A stretch of DNA of 64,000 bases from Symbiodinium natans (Eukaryota; Sar; Dinophyceae; Suessiales; Symbiodiniaceae), in contig CAJNDS010002523.1 in the NCBI GenBank assembly GCA_905221605.1, forward strand, positions 124,001 through 188,000, written 5' to 3'. Positions within the stretch are counted from its first letter, which is position 1. The number at the start of each line of letters is the position of its first letter. The notes under the pieces were generated by a model. The model was not told the DNA's origin and did no database searches. It was given only the letters and a program-made list of their open reading frames with translations. Positions 1 to 11,299 of this stretch are shown here, piece by piece. The position numbers and the translations under genes are program-made.

Positions 1-1403
1 CACGTCCTGCTAATGCACGGTAGCCAGCATACTGCAGCCTGCTGCATTCACAATGCCGAAACTTGCAACTTCTGTTTGTGGGGCCTGCATGCGCATGACG
101 CTTGTCGCATGTCTGGCGAAGGCCGCAACCCGAAGCCCCCAAACCCCTCGTGAATGGTGCACCGGGTCAAGCTCTCCCTCTTCGCCCTGCCGTCCTCGAA
201 TTGAGGGCTTTTTGAACTAAACCCGCCATGTGCCTCACCACTCAGGCCCGCCAGCGTGCTCATCTGTGCCAAGGCTGGGGTAAGGTTTAGGGGCACTTCC
301 TTGAACCGCTTCGTTGGAGTATCCACTGGAGATGGTTGGAGAAGCGACAGCCTGTTTACTTCACGCAGCACACACGTCTGCCAATGCCCTACACATGCTG
401 CAGTCAACGTTCGCCACGTCAGTTTCTCCCTCATCGCACACTAGAACGCCCTGGATTCTCTTGTTGGATAAAAATCCTCGAGAACGTACCCGTGACTTGC
501 GCCGAGAAACACGTGCCAAAGAGGCCTCATGCAAAAAATGGCCAGCGGCTAGCGGCTAGAACTAACCCAAAATAACCTCAGGGCTGGCCTGGTCCGCTGC
601 CGATCCTGGTTTGCACAGCAAGGGATGTGGGTCGCAGGCAGGTGCTCTTGCAGACGTCTCCTGTGTCGTATTGTCTTCTTGTTCTGGCATTCTGCCCGGC
701 TATACCTATGTTTACTCAGCTTTATGGCTGTTTGGCATGATGGCCGATTGGAATATGTGCGCAGAACGCCAAGAAGCGCAGTCACAGCAAAGCCCCAAGC
801 AAGTAAAGAAAGCCACGCAGTAAGCCGCGACAGCCTATCCCTCAAAGACCCGAGAAGGAAGGACAACCAGACCCTCAAGTTGTCGCGGGGCAACACCCCT
901 TAAGGCGCCACACCCCACCAAGTGCTTCAGAATTGATAGCCGCGTCTCCCAGGATTTCGTCCGCCGACTTTTTGAGCTGCTCGGGGGTCTGGCGGCAGGC
1001 TGGGGGTGCAGAGGGAAAGGCTGCCTGCCTTGTGTTGCGTTGAAGGCCCTATTGAAGGCAAGGCTCCAGGTTACACCAGACTCCGAACCGGATGCCGAAA
1101 CCACCTTCGCATTCGAACCTAATCAAGACCGAAGATGCAAGATGCCCATTAAGACAACACCCCGCGCACCAGGTGCAGAGGCACTTTGTCCTTCCCCTTC
1201 CCTTCCTTAACCCACAGTAGCGTTACGCGCCACAGCCGACTGCTGGTTCCTCAGCTTTCTTTACTTGCTTTTCGCTGCCGGCATTTGTTGCCAAGTCGTC
1301 GAACGCAAGAACTTCCCGAGAGATGCTGCCTGCCTGAGAGTACGTAAGACGTAAGAATGTGTGCGATGCGTGCCGGAAGTCGGAAAAGTCTCGTGTCGGG
1401 GCG

Positions 1404-1435
<32 letters not shown>

Positions 1436-2961
1436 GTCGTGATTGGGTGCAGCGGCATAAGCCAGCCTCGGGCCTGAGCCGGATTCATCTCTGGCGTGGG
1501 GTGGAAGGTTCGGGATTTACGGCGCGCGTGCGCGGGGTCCACAGCGGCCTCGGAGCTCGACCCAGGACCACAGTTGGAAACCGAGCAAAGAACGAGCCGG
1601 GCTCTTACCTTACGCAAAGATGCTTCATTTTTGCGCCTCCAGATGCTTCCATTTGTCGCCGCCCGAGCACATGAATGCACTGATGTTTCCACATAGAGTT
1701 TATAACTTTGGGCCTCCAAAAGCCTCCAAAGGTCAAGGGTGTGGAGCCTCACGCCGCTTTGCACCAGCAAACCAGCCACGTGCCTCACCGCTCACGCCCG
1801 CCAGCGAGCTGATCTGCGACAAGACCAAAAGGGGTGGGCAGCGATTGGAGAAGACTGTCCACTTCACGCGGAGTGCACATCTACCACTGGCACTGCGTAC
1901 AACATTTGCTACATCTGTCTTGCTTTGGCATCCCGTTGCCCAAGCACGCACGACAAGCACCGAATCCCTGACCCCAAATACCTTTCGGCTGGCCTGGTCC
2001 GCTGCCGATTCTTAGCGCATCGTGTTCACATGGGGACAGGATCATACCACAAAAAGCAATCAAAAGCAGCTCACTGGCCCTCTGCGGACGCAAAGCCTCT
2101 CCCAACCGTTTTGCGACCGAACGACTCATGGTTGTGCCATGTCACCCGTACGCAAGCCCTTCTAGCTTCCGAGACATGAGGGGGGGGGGGGGGGGGGGGG
2201 GGGGAAGGGTATTGGGAGAGAGGCACTTCAGAGTACACAAGGTCGGTCCAACGAACTCCAAAAATGGGGGGCCGGGGGGTGGCCCAAACGCCAACCAGGC
2301 CCTCAAGTGCTCTTGGAGCCAAACCTTATGGCCCCACACCGCGTGTCAAGTGCATCAGAACTCATTGCCATGGCTCCAAGGAGTTCCTTCGCCTCCGTCT
2401 GGAACTGCTCGGCCGCCTGGCAAAGGGGTTGCATTGAACGCAAAGCGCCTTGCAATCCTTTGTCCGGTTGTGTGGTTCTGGACGTTTAGATTCTCAGGCT
2501 CGAGCCTCTAAGGCATCAGCCCAGTCCAAGGCATGGGTCTACGGTTTGGGTCATTTTATGGCATGGGTTGAAGATTCAGAATGTACTTTTACGGTGCGCA
2601 TGCGCGAAGTGGGCTCCACCGCGGCAGAAGAAAGGGGGCAAATGCCTAGCCACCTAGCCGCTAGCCGTCACACAGCGGGGCCGGGAGCATCTACAGTTTA
2701 GGCTTTGGGGCTCACAACCCCAAGCCCTCGGCCCTCAACCCTTTTGCAGCAGTCTTCTCCGAGTCGTCTCCCCACCCGTGTGCCTGACCACTCTTGCCCG
2801 TCAGCTTGGTGATCTGCGGCAAGGCAGGGGTGGTGAGCCGTTGGTTTGGGGTTACAACTTTTCAGCGCACAGCAGCAACAATTTCTTGAAATGTGCTCTG
2901 TATGCAGTGGGGATGGTTGGCGAAGCACCAGCCTGTCCACTTCATGCATAACACACACACA

Positions 2962-3002
<41 letters not shown>

Positions 3003-6000
3003 ACGGCTACACATACACACCCCTACCTCTCTACCAATGGGCTGCAGTCAACGCTTGTTCTATGTCAGTCGCTGTACTCTGTCATTCCGCATTGGAACTT
3101 TGTACAATACCAACCCAGATTCTGCAGCATGTGGTTTCCCCATGAGCCTGCGCAACGTCAAGCATCCGCAGCTACAGCTAGCTAGCACTAGGCAGCAGTA
3201 GTCCTGATCCCAAACAAATCTTTCTGGCCTCGTCCGTTGCCGATCCTGATTTTGCACGGGAGAGGATGTGGGCTGCAGATGAGGCTGTTGTACGTCTCCG
3301 CCTGTGTCATACGTTACTACTTCTGGCATCCTTCTGGCTTGCAGTCGCAGACAAATCTGAACCTTCGTGTTCTACCAAGCCTTTTCAAGGGGAGATCTCC
3401 GAGACCACTCCGAGGATCTTCCCCCTTGATCGACATATCGCGGCACACGCCTATGCATCTCTCTAAGGTGACTGACAGACTCGTGACGGATGAACGACCG
3501 AAGGATTCATGATTGTGGTATGTCACCCGCATGCGGCCCGGGACCTCAAAACCTCTAATCTAAGTTGGGGGGAGCGAGGGGGGGACTTGACATTCAGAGG
3601 GACTTTAGAAGGTCTCGGAGGCGGCACCTTGCACCTTAGCACTCCTGCCACACGGATCTCATGTTTGAAGCCGATTCTCGACCCGACCCTCCCCCCAAAG
3701 AGCCATGAAGGGTTGTTCCACAAAACCGGCCGGGCACCCCTTCTAGAGTCTATAATGTCCACGACAAGGGGGGGAGCAAGAACAGTTTGCAGATGTAGGG
3801 TTGCATAGCCGGCCATCGTTCGGCATGATGGCAACTTTGCTTACATGCCCACAAGGCCAAGAAGCACCTGGGCGGCGAGGCCCCAAACAAGTAAACACAA
3901 CTCGCCTCGTCAGCAACTATCCCATTTCTTTGGTTCGGATGTATAGGGCTTTCTTTCCCACTCTTCCGCTCAGAAGCGCTGCAGAGCACGCCAGGCCGGT
4001 CCGAGTCGGGAAGCGATGATGGGGCCCAAATGACAACCACGCCAAGTCTTCTTGGGGCCAAACCTTTATACGGCCCTACTCCCCAATCAAGCAATTCATG
4101 GCCATGTCTCCCAGGATCTCGTTCGTCGACTTCTTGAACTGCTCGGCGGCTGCCTGGCTGTGGGGGTCTGAGGAGCTCGGCAGACTTGGCTTGGCCAGGT
4201 GTGCACAAGGAACAGATTTTGTCCTCTCTTGGGTGGTCAAGGCAAAGCGGCCTGCGATGCCTATATGCCCTGGGCTCTGAAATCTCACCCAAGGTGGGGA
4301 AGTGTCACAATGACAAGGCTCGTGTCAAGGCCCTGAACCACCCGTGTGCCTGCGCATTCTCACCCATCAGCTGGCTGACCTGCGGCAAGGCAAGGGCAGG
4401 CTTTCGGGGTTCACAGCAGAGCAGCTTTGCAAGAGGCGCCCTATATGCAGTGGCAATGATTGCTGAGCTGCACACAACGTTTGCTCCTCGACACTATAGA
4501 TATGATTCTTGACGAAGACCACCCTAAACCTCAAATTTGTTGATCCGGCCTGAGGAAGTTGAGAATAAGTAGGACAGGTTGAGGCTCAGGGCTTTAGGGC
4601 TTTACATGGCTCGGATTTATTCGGATTTGGGGTTGCATGCGGCCCTCCGACAGGGCCGAAACAAAGTCTTTGTGCTAAACGTCTTCCTTGACAACCTGCA
4701 ACCCGCGCACCTGGTCTTTGGCCTTGTCAGCCTGCAGCATGGAGGCGCGGGTGCATCTACACCAGGCAAACATGCCGTTTCACGTCGTTGTGCACACTGC
4801 GCGCGTGTGCAGAATGCCAAGAGTCTTGATTTCGAGAAGCGCCATGTCGCCATGCCAACGCCGAGCTGCGAGCTGACTGTATCCGAACCCACTCAGAGAG
4901 ATCGCGCAGTCAAGGTTAAGCACCATATTTGCAAAGACTGCCCATGCCATACTCGCAAAGACTTGCAGGAGCTGCAAGAAGACTTGATGTCTTCTTGCAC
5001 GGAGACCCCATCAAGCAAGAACCACACCCGCCCGGCCTGAGCCTGAACGTCCGCGGCAATGTCTCCTGGCTGCCATGATTGTCGGCGGTTGAGCGGTTGG
5101 GTCCATGTCAGGCCCATAGTTAATGGCTACAGAGTTGCCATGGAGACCGGAAACTGCAGGGGTGCTCCAGCCGCTTAACCACCGTAGCTGATTCAACCGA
5201 CCACCTTACTAACAATGCTGAACCAGTCCTGAAATGTCTAAGAGCCTTGATCACCATTGCACCTTTCTGAGAGGTTCGGATCTGAAGGCTCTGGTAAAGG
5301 TCAGGGCCTTGGGGCGTCAGATTGTGCAGCCATGAAAATATGTGGGTCTGTGTGCAGCCGAGGGTTCCGGCGGCTTGCGTGATCGCCTGGCATGCATCTT
5401 TCTGCGAAACTAGGCTGCGTGACTTCCGAGAGCTCTTGGTACTAGGGTGTCGGGTCAGAGGCCGGCCTATGTCAAAACAATCGGGACATGATGTTCGCTG
5501 AAACTACTCCTGTCGTGTGGGAGCATCCGGCCGACCGGCGTCCGAAAGGATCTTTTGACTCTGGAGGCCCACGGAGCCACCGGTAGATCCTCGCGGCCAT
5601 GCTCACAATATTAAAGCCGGGCTCCATCGCAGCTGAAAGCTGAGACAAGCCAGGTGCACTGGTGCAACCGTTGCCAGCACTGGAGGAATGGTTGCCACCG
5701 CAGCCAGGGGCGGCACTGTCGGGTCCACAGCAACCTGTGGTGCCTCCGGCTTCATGGCTTATCATAGACATGCATGTTGCAGCCCAAAGGTTTGGTGTTC
5801 AGCACTGAAGAAAAGGCCTGATGCGCATACGCCTTATGACCTATGACTGTGTTCACGTGCTGAAAATCACGATGGGCCCGGCTTATAAACACGTGAGCGA
5901 TGCACGTCGACGTTTCTCAAGTCATCCACCCGAGCGGGCTGGCAGTCCTTCCAGTCCTTCGCCGCTTCCTTCACCCCATCCGGGATCACACACTCCTGTG

Positions 6001-6281
6001 CCGGAGCAATGATGTTGAACACAAATCTATATTAGACGCCCTTGCGTGTATGTATATATATATATATATATGTATAGATACGTATATATATATATATATA
6101 TATATGGTACCCCCCCCCCCCCCAGTGACCTACCCTTTTTCGCCTTGTCTCAAGTCACCCAGCTGCACTGCAAGCAAACTCGGTGTGCAATATAGCGTAT
6201 TTCCTAGGGCGTAGACTAAAATACAACTAAAATCGCATACACGGGACAGTAGAAAAACCAAAATACCAAAACCAAAAAAAC

Positions 6282-6370
<89 letters not shown>

Positions 6371-9300
6371 AATTTTCCGGAACTCTCAGGAATCCCTATG
6401 AGGCTTCTCCAAGAGTCCCGGAAAATTGGTTTTTTTGTGCTTTTGGTTTTTTTGGTTTTGTTTTTTTTGTTTTTTTTGTTTTTTTTTGGTTTTTTTGGTT
6501 TTGGTATTTTTGGTTTTGGTATTTTGGCTTTTTGGTTCGCCTTCACGGTCACGAGGCAACAACAACGCATTTTTAAGTGTGCCTATGCTAATTGTGCTTT
6601 TCAGAAATAGTATACAAGTGGTCTTTCTAGTGCTTCAGAACTATTTGTTTCGTATATAAGTAGAGCCGCTAGTGTTTAGTGCATCTTTTGGTTGTACTCA
6701 AGTGTAGTAGACCTTATTCAGCCATTACTTGGTGCTCTGGTAGCTAAATTCGCATGGATAATATTTGCCTGGTAACAGCGATTAATTATCTAGAAGCAGC
6801 ATTTGCAATACTTGTCTTGAGAAAAAGCATTTATTGCTTAGAATTGTTTGCTTAAAAAGTGACTCCTACTCGTCCAGGGATACCCCAAAACCCTATAATC
6901 CAAACTTCACCAGAGATTCTCTTGAAAAGCTTGCTTTTGGATGTTTTTTATGTATTTGTGAATTTGCTTGTGTATGGCCTTCACTAAGTACTTTTCTAGG
7001 ATTCTTGTGCATTTTTAAAGCCTGATTGTGCAAGTTGCGTTTGTCAAGCATAGTATATATGTGGTCTTTATTGAATACTTCAGACATCTTGGTTTCATCG
7101 TTAGGTAAGTAGACCCGCTTCTATTTCCATTATCGTGCATTTTTAAGCTTGCTTATGCAAATTGTGGTTTTCAGACATAGTATATAAGTGGTCTTTATTG
7201 AATACTTCAGCTATCTGTGTTTCATTGTTATGTAGGTAGAACCGCTTCCATTTCCGTTAGTGTTTATTTCGTATTTGGTTGAGTATGGTCCTGTAAATAG
7301 TATTCACTCGAGTCAAATTGGGCTATTTGCTTAAGAATTCCTCTAGTTAAATTCGCATAGAATGAATACTTCAAAAATACAAGTTGTTTCATGAATATGT
7401 AGACATAAGGTATTTCATGTGACTTTGCAGATAGTATTTCAATAATGCTTTGCCTGGTATAAACACAACTGTTTCAATGCATTAGTTGCTCAACAAAGCA
7501 CTGTTTGCCCTTTAAACCACACTTTGCCATATTTTGGTTGAATATGGTGCTTCTTTCGTATTTTGGTTGAGTATGGTCCTTTAAATGGTATTCACTTGAG
7601 TCAAATTGAGAGAGCATACTCTGCCTAGTACAAACACTATTGTATAAATACAGTAGTTGCTCAACAAAGAATTATTTGCACTTTAAACGCACACTTTGCC
7701 ATATTTTGGTTGAGAATGGTTGAGTATGCTCCCTTAAATAGTATTCACTTGAGTCAAATTGGGCTCTTTGCTTAATAATTACTCTAGTAGTTAAATTCGC
7801 ATAGAATCAAGAAAATGTTTCACTCTCTGATTAATACTTTGCCTCGTACAAACACAATTGTATAAATAAATTAGTTGCTCAACAAAACATTAATTGCCCT
7901 TTAAACGCACAATTTGCATGGAAAAAACACAGATCTAAACATCTAAAAACAGCATATGTAGATTAGTCCAATGCTGGCTTATCGAGGTCTGTGAGGTGGG
8001 CGTCCCAGTATCTGTCCTTCATTACCCGGTGATTAACTACGCGACTTTTGGGCCTTCTTTCTTGTTTTTTGTTAAAAGGCCTAAAAAGGCCTAAAACGGG
8101 TAGGTCGCGGGGGGGGGGGGGGGGTAGCATATATATATATATATATATATCCTACATGTTATCCCAGATTCCAGGATTGGAGCTACGCCACATTTGGAAA
8201 CTATGAACCTACGGAGGGAGGACCGGGAGATTTCAACCTCTAAGGCTGGTAAGTACTCCACGCCAAGCAAACGACGAAGAGAAAGGTCCAGGTAGGACAA
8301 CGGGCCGAGACGGGGGCTACGGAGACAAGGCAGGCTGAGACAGCGGAAGGTTGCAGGATACTCTGCGCTGTCCTGTTCTTTGTATTGCTCCAGGTCTTTA
8401 TATTGTTCCGGCATATAGGGACCACATTGTCCCCCTTTTAGTCTCTGCTCGAAACGTGAGACAAAGGGGCCGTAGTTGACCTCGTGTCGCTACAGTCTTC
8501 TCTTCGAGATGCGTGCGGCAGGTGACACATACCCCCAAGCAGGCCTATTTTCCCTAATCCCTTGAAGCCCGACTCCCGAAATCACGGGCCCCTCCGGCCT
8601 TGGGGCCGCTGACAGCCTTCGGATCAGCCGTTTCTTTCCCCAGCTGGTTGAAGAGGTAGCAAGCACCTTCGTTTAGCTGGTCTTGGGGTTCATGAACCGG
8701 TTTTTAAGTTGATAGGAATAGACGCACCGTTCTAGCTCATGGTAGCCACTTAAGGCGCAAGTCACTTCAAGGAGTTCGGTCCATGAGACGTACTCCGTGG
8801 GCATATGCTACGACTTACTACTCACCATACACTGATGTGGAAGCATCTTTTCGTAAGCGCAGATGGGCGCCGCCAGGGAAGGAGTCCTGCTTCCAGGTGA
8901 AGTGAATGCAGGTGGGATTCCTGTGCCAAAGGCAGGGTGTAAGGGTCTGGCAACCATTGATTGAAACTCGCGGGACCAGAAATGACTAGAAGCAGACCCT
9001 GAAATCCCAACACCTCACCTTTGACATTCAAACTGAGATCTGCTCACCTTTTACCCGCTGCACCCCAAAACCGTCCTCTTGGTGTTCTAGTGTGCCGTCT
9101 CTCATGCAGGAAACACAAAGAGCGTTAAACCTTAAGTCCGCAACCCTTACGGGCCCTTCGCAACTGCGCACAGACGCCAGAGAATTTCCGAATCCGGGGT
9201 TCCATGAGCGGGCTGGACAAGGTTCCGCAAGGTGCCCCGAAAAAAAAACCCAAAAAAACATCATCAACGGGAGCTAAAGCCCAAGGCTTCGAGCCAAGAG

Positions 9301-11288
9301 TCATCTTGCAGCTCCTTCCAGGCAGGACTTCTGGGTTTGAGTTGCTTTCTTTTGAACTTCGCGACCTGCTACTTCTCGAGAAGGGAAGGCCTACCCGTTC
9401 CACCCTATCTTGCTTTAGTCCCGAAAACTGCACTGCATGACCACGTTCCAATCCTGCCTGAAATCCTACTTGCTAGTGAGTCGCCCACCTTCAACACCTC
9501 CTCGACCTCCCGATGCACCATGCAGCTCTCACGAACCCCCTGCCACACCTCCGCTAAACCCTATAAGCCCTGAGTGCCAAATGCAACACATTAAGCCCGA
9601 AAACCGCTAAACCTCACACAAGCATGATGTCCACCAAAAGCCGCAAGCCCAAGCCTTCACCTTTTTGGGGGCAGTTGGCGATTTCATAATGTAGTGTGTA
9701 GCTTCTCTAGCATGGGCTAGATGGCCGAGTATCGTCTGGCAATCTCCGGCGCTGGCAAGGTAGGCGCCATTCGGCACAGTGCTGGCAGAGTCCTGGGTCA
9801 GGGATCCAGCCGGCAGGCTAGATGCGAGCTTTTTTGATTTTTGCAGCACGTTCTGGCGAAGACTGAATGCCACAGAGCTGTGCGTCCCGCGATGGTACTC
9901 GACACGCCGGACACAAAAAGTTCGTCCAGCCTACGATGGGGCCTTGCATCGCATCCCATCAACAAGCTTCACGAGCCTAACAGCTCTCAAAGAAGCCTTC
10001 GCAAGACAAGGCCTGGTTAAGCCCCTCAGCTTGAAACCTGAACCCGTGGGTCCTATCACATCTACATGCAACTCAGTCGTAAAGCCGCGCCCATGCCTAA
10101 ACAAAATAGTTACTCAGCAATTCTGAACCTCATCAAAATCTTGAACCAATGCCGAGGCAACCTTTTGCCTTTGACTGAAGGGTGATGCTGGTCGTCACGT
10201 TCTTACTTCAACCCCAGCTAGGCGAGGCGCACGATCTTCCGAGTAGGCCACGCCTTCCTTGGCACACCACGGCGCCTGGGAAGCTCAGGTGTTCCAGCTC
10301 TGGCTTCTAAGATTTTGGGGGACGTAGTTTTCGGAAGGTGCGCCTTAACAATCAATTTCCGGGCCCCCCTGAGCCTTGAAAGTGGGTGCACAATTGTACA
10401 TGCATGCTAGTCCCACGTAAGCCTCAACAAGCCTCAAAACAATCAGAAATCACACGTTAAATTTCATGTCCAGGCGACACACGGCCACATCAAGGCCAAG
10501 CCCAGTACAGGGTAATGTTGGACTGACTTTAGTATAAGGAGGGTCTATAATCACAAGTTTCGAAAATTTATTCTGCGAACCGAGTTTGTTCAGGGTACCC
10601 GCTATTATCACAAGTTTTTTCCGGATTTTTTTTTTTTTAAGGGTTTGTGTTTTGGGTTAAGAGCTTTCGCAGTAAGGCTTGAAGCCCTGAGGGCTTGGGC
10701 TCCAGGAACCTTAAAGAGCCAGAGCGCGGAGAATCCAGAAATCTAAGCCCGGCCAATCCCATGTAAAGCCTAATGGAAATTCATTACGAAACGAGGCCCC
10801 AAACAAATTTTGTGATAGGTAGCCCACGGGCCGGTCAGACTGTTTTTAGTAAGTTTGTCTGGCTACCCTCTATAATACCAAGCTTTTTTTCGGATGAATT
10901 TTTTTTTGAGGGTTTGTGTTTTGGGTTAAGGGCTTACGCAGTAAGGCTTGAGGCCCCGAGGGCCTTGGGCTCCAGGAATCTTAAAGGCTGGAAAGCTTCA
11001 GGCCTTGAGGTCCTAAAGGCTTGAGGCCCTGAGGGCGGTTCCCCCCCCCCCCAATTTGTTTGGGGGGGTCGCCGGGCCACGCGTTTATAGAGGGTCCAAA
11101 TTTGTTTGGGGGGGGGGGGGGGGCCATACTAAAGACAGTGCAACATTATGCCGTGTCCCCGATCCCCCTGAAAAGGACCCCAAGCCCCCGAACCCCATAA
11201 ACCCCAAACTCACTTAATGCCATTGGCATAGCAAAGGCTCGGCGGCAGCTCCGCGCAGGGCTACGAGGACAGAAAGGCCGCGGATCAT
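1..11288 (-). CDS. Gene A: multi-exon PAN/Apple-domain surface protein, 3' part outside window
   Basis: This is the first of four tandem paralogues. Its start codon is at 11,286-11,288 and the gene reads leftward, running off the window before its transmembrane and tail exons. Exons were recognised by alignment with gene B: differences fall mainly on third codon positions in one minus-strand frame, whereas the sequence between exons carries many indels. Order on the minus strand: signal peptide (11,288), CAKEGVAYSEDR exon (10,275-10,207, ending at a GTAAGA donor), GAYLASAGDCQTILG exon (~9,817-9,705), HFTWKQDSFPGGA exon (8,920-8,857), GACYLFNQLGKE exon (~8,677-8,590), CVIPDGVK exon (~6,012-5,915), Pro-rich exon (~5,750-5,625), DACQAITQAAG exon (from 5,401), then helical exons and repeat modules. 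The CxHFTW...GACYLF pattern is that of PAN/Apple domains, seen by eye. The intron between 8.2 and 6.0 kb carries a 2-kb mobile element. Exact exon ends are uncertain. Confidence 0.6.
240..4385 (-). CDS. Gene A repeated three-exon helical modules
   Basis: Three short exon types recur in the order alpha, beta, gamma. Alpha (4,385-4,355; 2,822-2,785; 1,820-1,780; 275-240) reads like ISSLAGVSGEA. Beta (4,160-4,098; 2,425-2,368; 995-930) reads like QAAEQFQTEAKELLGD. Gamma (3,245-3,222; 2,012-1,988; 607-582) reads SAADQAS. Copies keep the peptide but vary at third positions (AAG/AAA, GAG/GAA, GCG/GCT). Intron lengths vary from about 190 to 880 bp. The product would be a run of amphipathic helices; no known family is recognised. 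Confidence 0.5.
1404..1435 (+). repeat. (CA)n microsatellite
   Basis: Dinucleotide run in a gene A intron. Confidence 0.95.
2180..2204 (+). repeat. Poly-G run
   Basis: 25 G in a gene A intron. Confidence 0.95.
2950..3000 (+). repeat. (CA)n(CT)n microsatellite
   Basis: Short CA run passing into about 18 CT units. Confidence 0.95.
4692..6012 (-). CDS. Gene A middle exons: Cys-rich, Pro-rich and helical segments
   Basis: Exons matched in gene B: CVIPDGVKEAAKDWKDC (~6,012-5,915); VDPTVPPLAAVATIPP (~5,750-5,625), where A/B differences are GCA/GCG, GCT/GCA, CCT/CCG and Val/Ile swaps; DACQAITQAAGTLGC (starts 5,401 after CGCAG); GDIAADVQAQAGRVWFLL (~5,085-5,015), with two synonymous differences from B; and QADKAKDQVRGLQ (~4,745-4,692). 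The DACQ...GC pattern may be half of a second PAN-type domain. The remainder looks like a stalk. Confidence 0.5.
6250..6537. repeat. Long imperfect palindrome
   Basis: The left arm is CCAAAA/TACCAAAA-type sequence followed by about 87 A (6,283-6,369) and CAATTTTCCGG. The right arm is CCGGAAAATTGG followed by T-rich sequence with GGTTTT and GGTATTTT blocks. The centre lies near 6,396 with about 15 nt of loop. The inner stem of about 20 bp is nearly perfect; the outer arms are interrupted A/T runs. It lies just inside the left end of the AT-rich element. Confidence 0.75.
6567..7270 (+). repeat. Three ~125-bp diverged repeats in the AT-rich element
   Basis: Units start at 6,567, 7,007 and 7,135. 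Each has GCATTTTTAA, then a GTATATAAGTGGTCTTT-type core, then a CTTCAG and a GTAG-A-CCGCT-type tail. The second and third are directly adjacent. Confidence 0.6.
7271..7915 (+). repeat. Three ~170-250-bp diverged repeats in the AT-rich element
   Basis: Units begin near 7,271, 7,525 and 7,694. Shared blocks are TTTTGGTTGAGTATG, GTATTCACTTGAGTCAAATT, TAGTTGCTCAACAAA and a terminal GCCCTTTAAAC-type block. Confidence 0.55.
8590..10275 (-). CDS. Gene A PAN/Apple-like exon block
   Basis: Five small exons. Exon 2 (10,275-10,207, 69 bp) has CAKEGVAYSEDR. Exon 3 (~9,817-9,705) has PNGAYLASAGDCQTILG. A mini-exon near 9,322-9,282 has ELQDDSWL. Exon 5 (8,920-8,857) follows a CACAG acceptor and has CIHFTWKQDSFPGGAHL. 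Exon 6 (~8,677-8,590) has GACYLFNQLGKE and ends in SGPKA. Together they give the Cys positions and the CxHFTW and GACYL motifs of a PAN/Apple fold, which usually binds protein or carbohydrate outside the cell. The ligand cannot be inferred. Confidence 0.55.
10515..11146. mobile_element. MITE-like element copy 1 with TA target duplication
   Basis: The left terminus ATGTTGGACTGACTTTAGT and the reverse-complemented right terminus ATGTTGCACTGTCTTTAGT match at 17 of 19 positions and are flanked by TA on both sides (10,513-10,514 and 11,147-11,148). Gene B keeps an uninterrupted TA at the same place (near 27,837). The interior has two related halves, both with GGGTTTGTGTTTTGGGTTAA and GCAGTAAGGCTTGA, and G-rich runs. 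There is no ORF for a transposase. Confidence 0.7.
11235..11288 (-). CDS. Gene A first exon, signal peptide
   Basis: The exon begins MIRGLSVLVALRGAAAEP, a short basic n-region, a hydrophobic core and small residues before Glu, as in a cleavable signal peptide. Gene B has the same peptide with synonymous changes (GTA/GTC, GCT/GCC), and gene C has MIRGACILLAFRGVAADP. Conservation of the peptide over the bases supports it as coding and fixes the start. The donor is not clear. Confidence 0.65.
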
Positions 11289-11299
11289 GGTACTGGCCT
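11289..11299 (-). promoter_or_regulatory. Candidate spliced-leader acceptor of gene A
   Basis: On the minus strand an AG (11,299-11,298) after a pyrimidine-rich stretch lies 9 nt before the start codon. Genes B and C have an AG at 9 and 8 nt. This spacing would fit trans-splicing of a leader directly in front of the ATG; no transcript evidence was available. Confidence 0.35.

Larger units (their letters stand above)
6106..8128. mobile_element. AT-rich element with terminal inverted repeats, in a gene A intron
   Basis: The left end (6,106-6,140) reads GGTA, a run of C, then GACCTACCC. The right end, reverse-complemented (8,128-8,079), reads GCTA, a run of C, then GACCTACCC. Both ends lie in (TA)n tracts (about 6,055-6,105 and 8,129-8,150), so insertion at a TA target is likely. 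The interior is strikingly AT-rich compared with the flanks and has no long ORF, so it would be non-autonomous. The matching place in gene B (near 24,735) lacks it. The transposase family is unknown. Confidence 0.65.

Noticed and set aside
6130-6659. Open frames rich in Phe/Lys around the poly-A and poly-T arms
   Set aside because: Low-complexity product of the palindrome, no codon signal.
6550-8060. AT-rich block as an organelle DNA insertion
   Set aside because: It is bounded by inverted repeats, holds internal repeats and has no organelle gene reading, so a mobile element explains it better.
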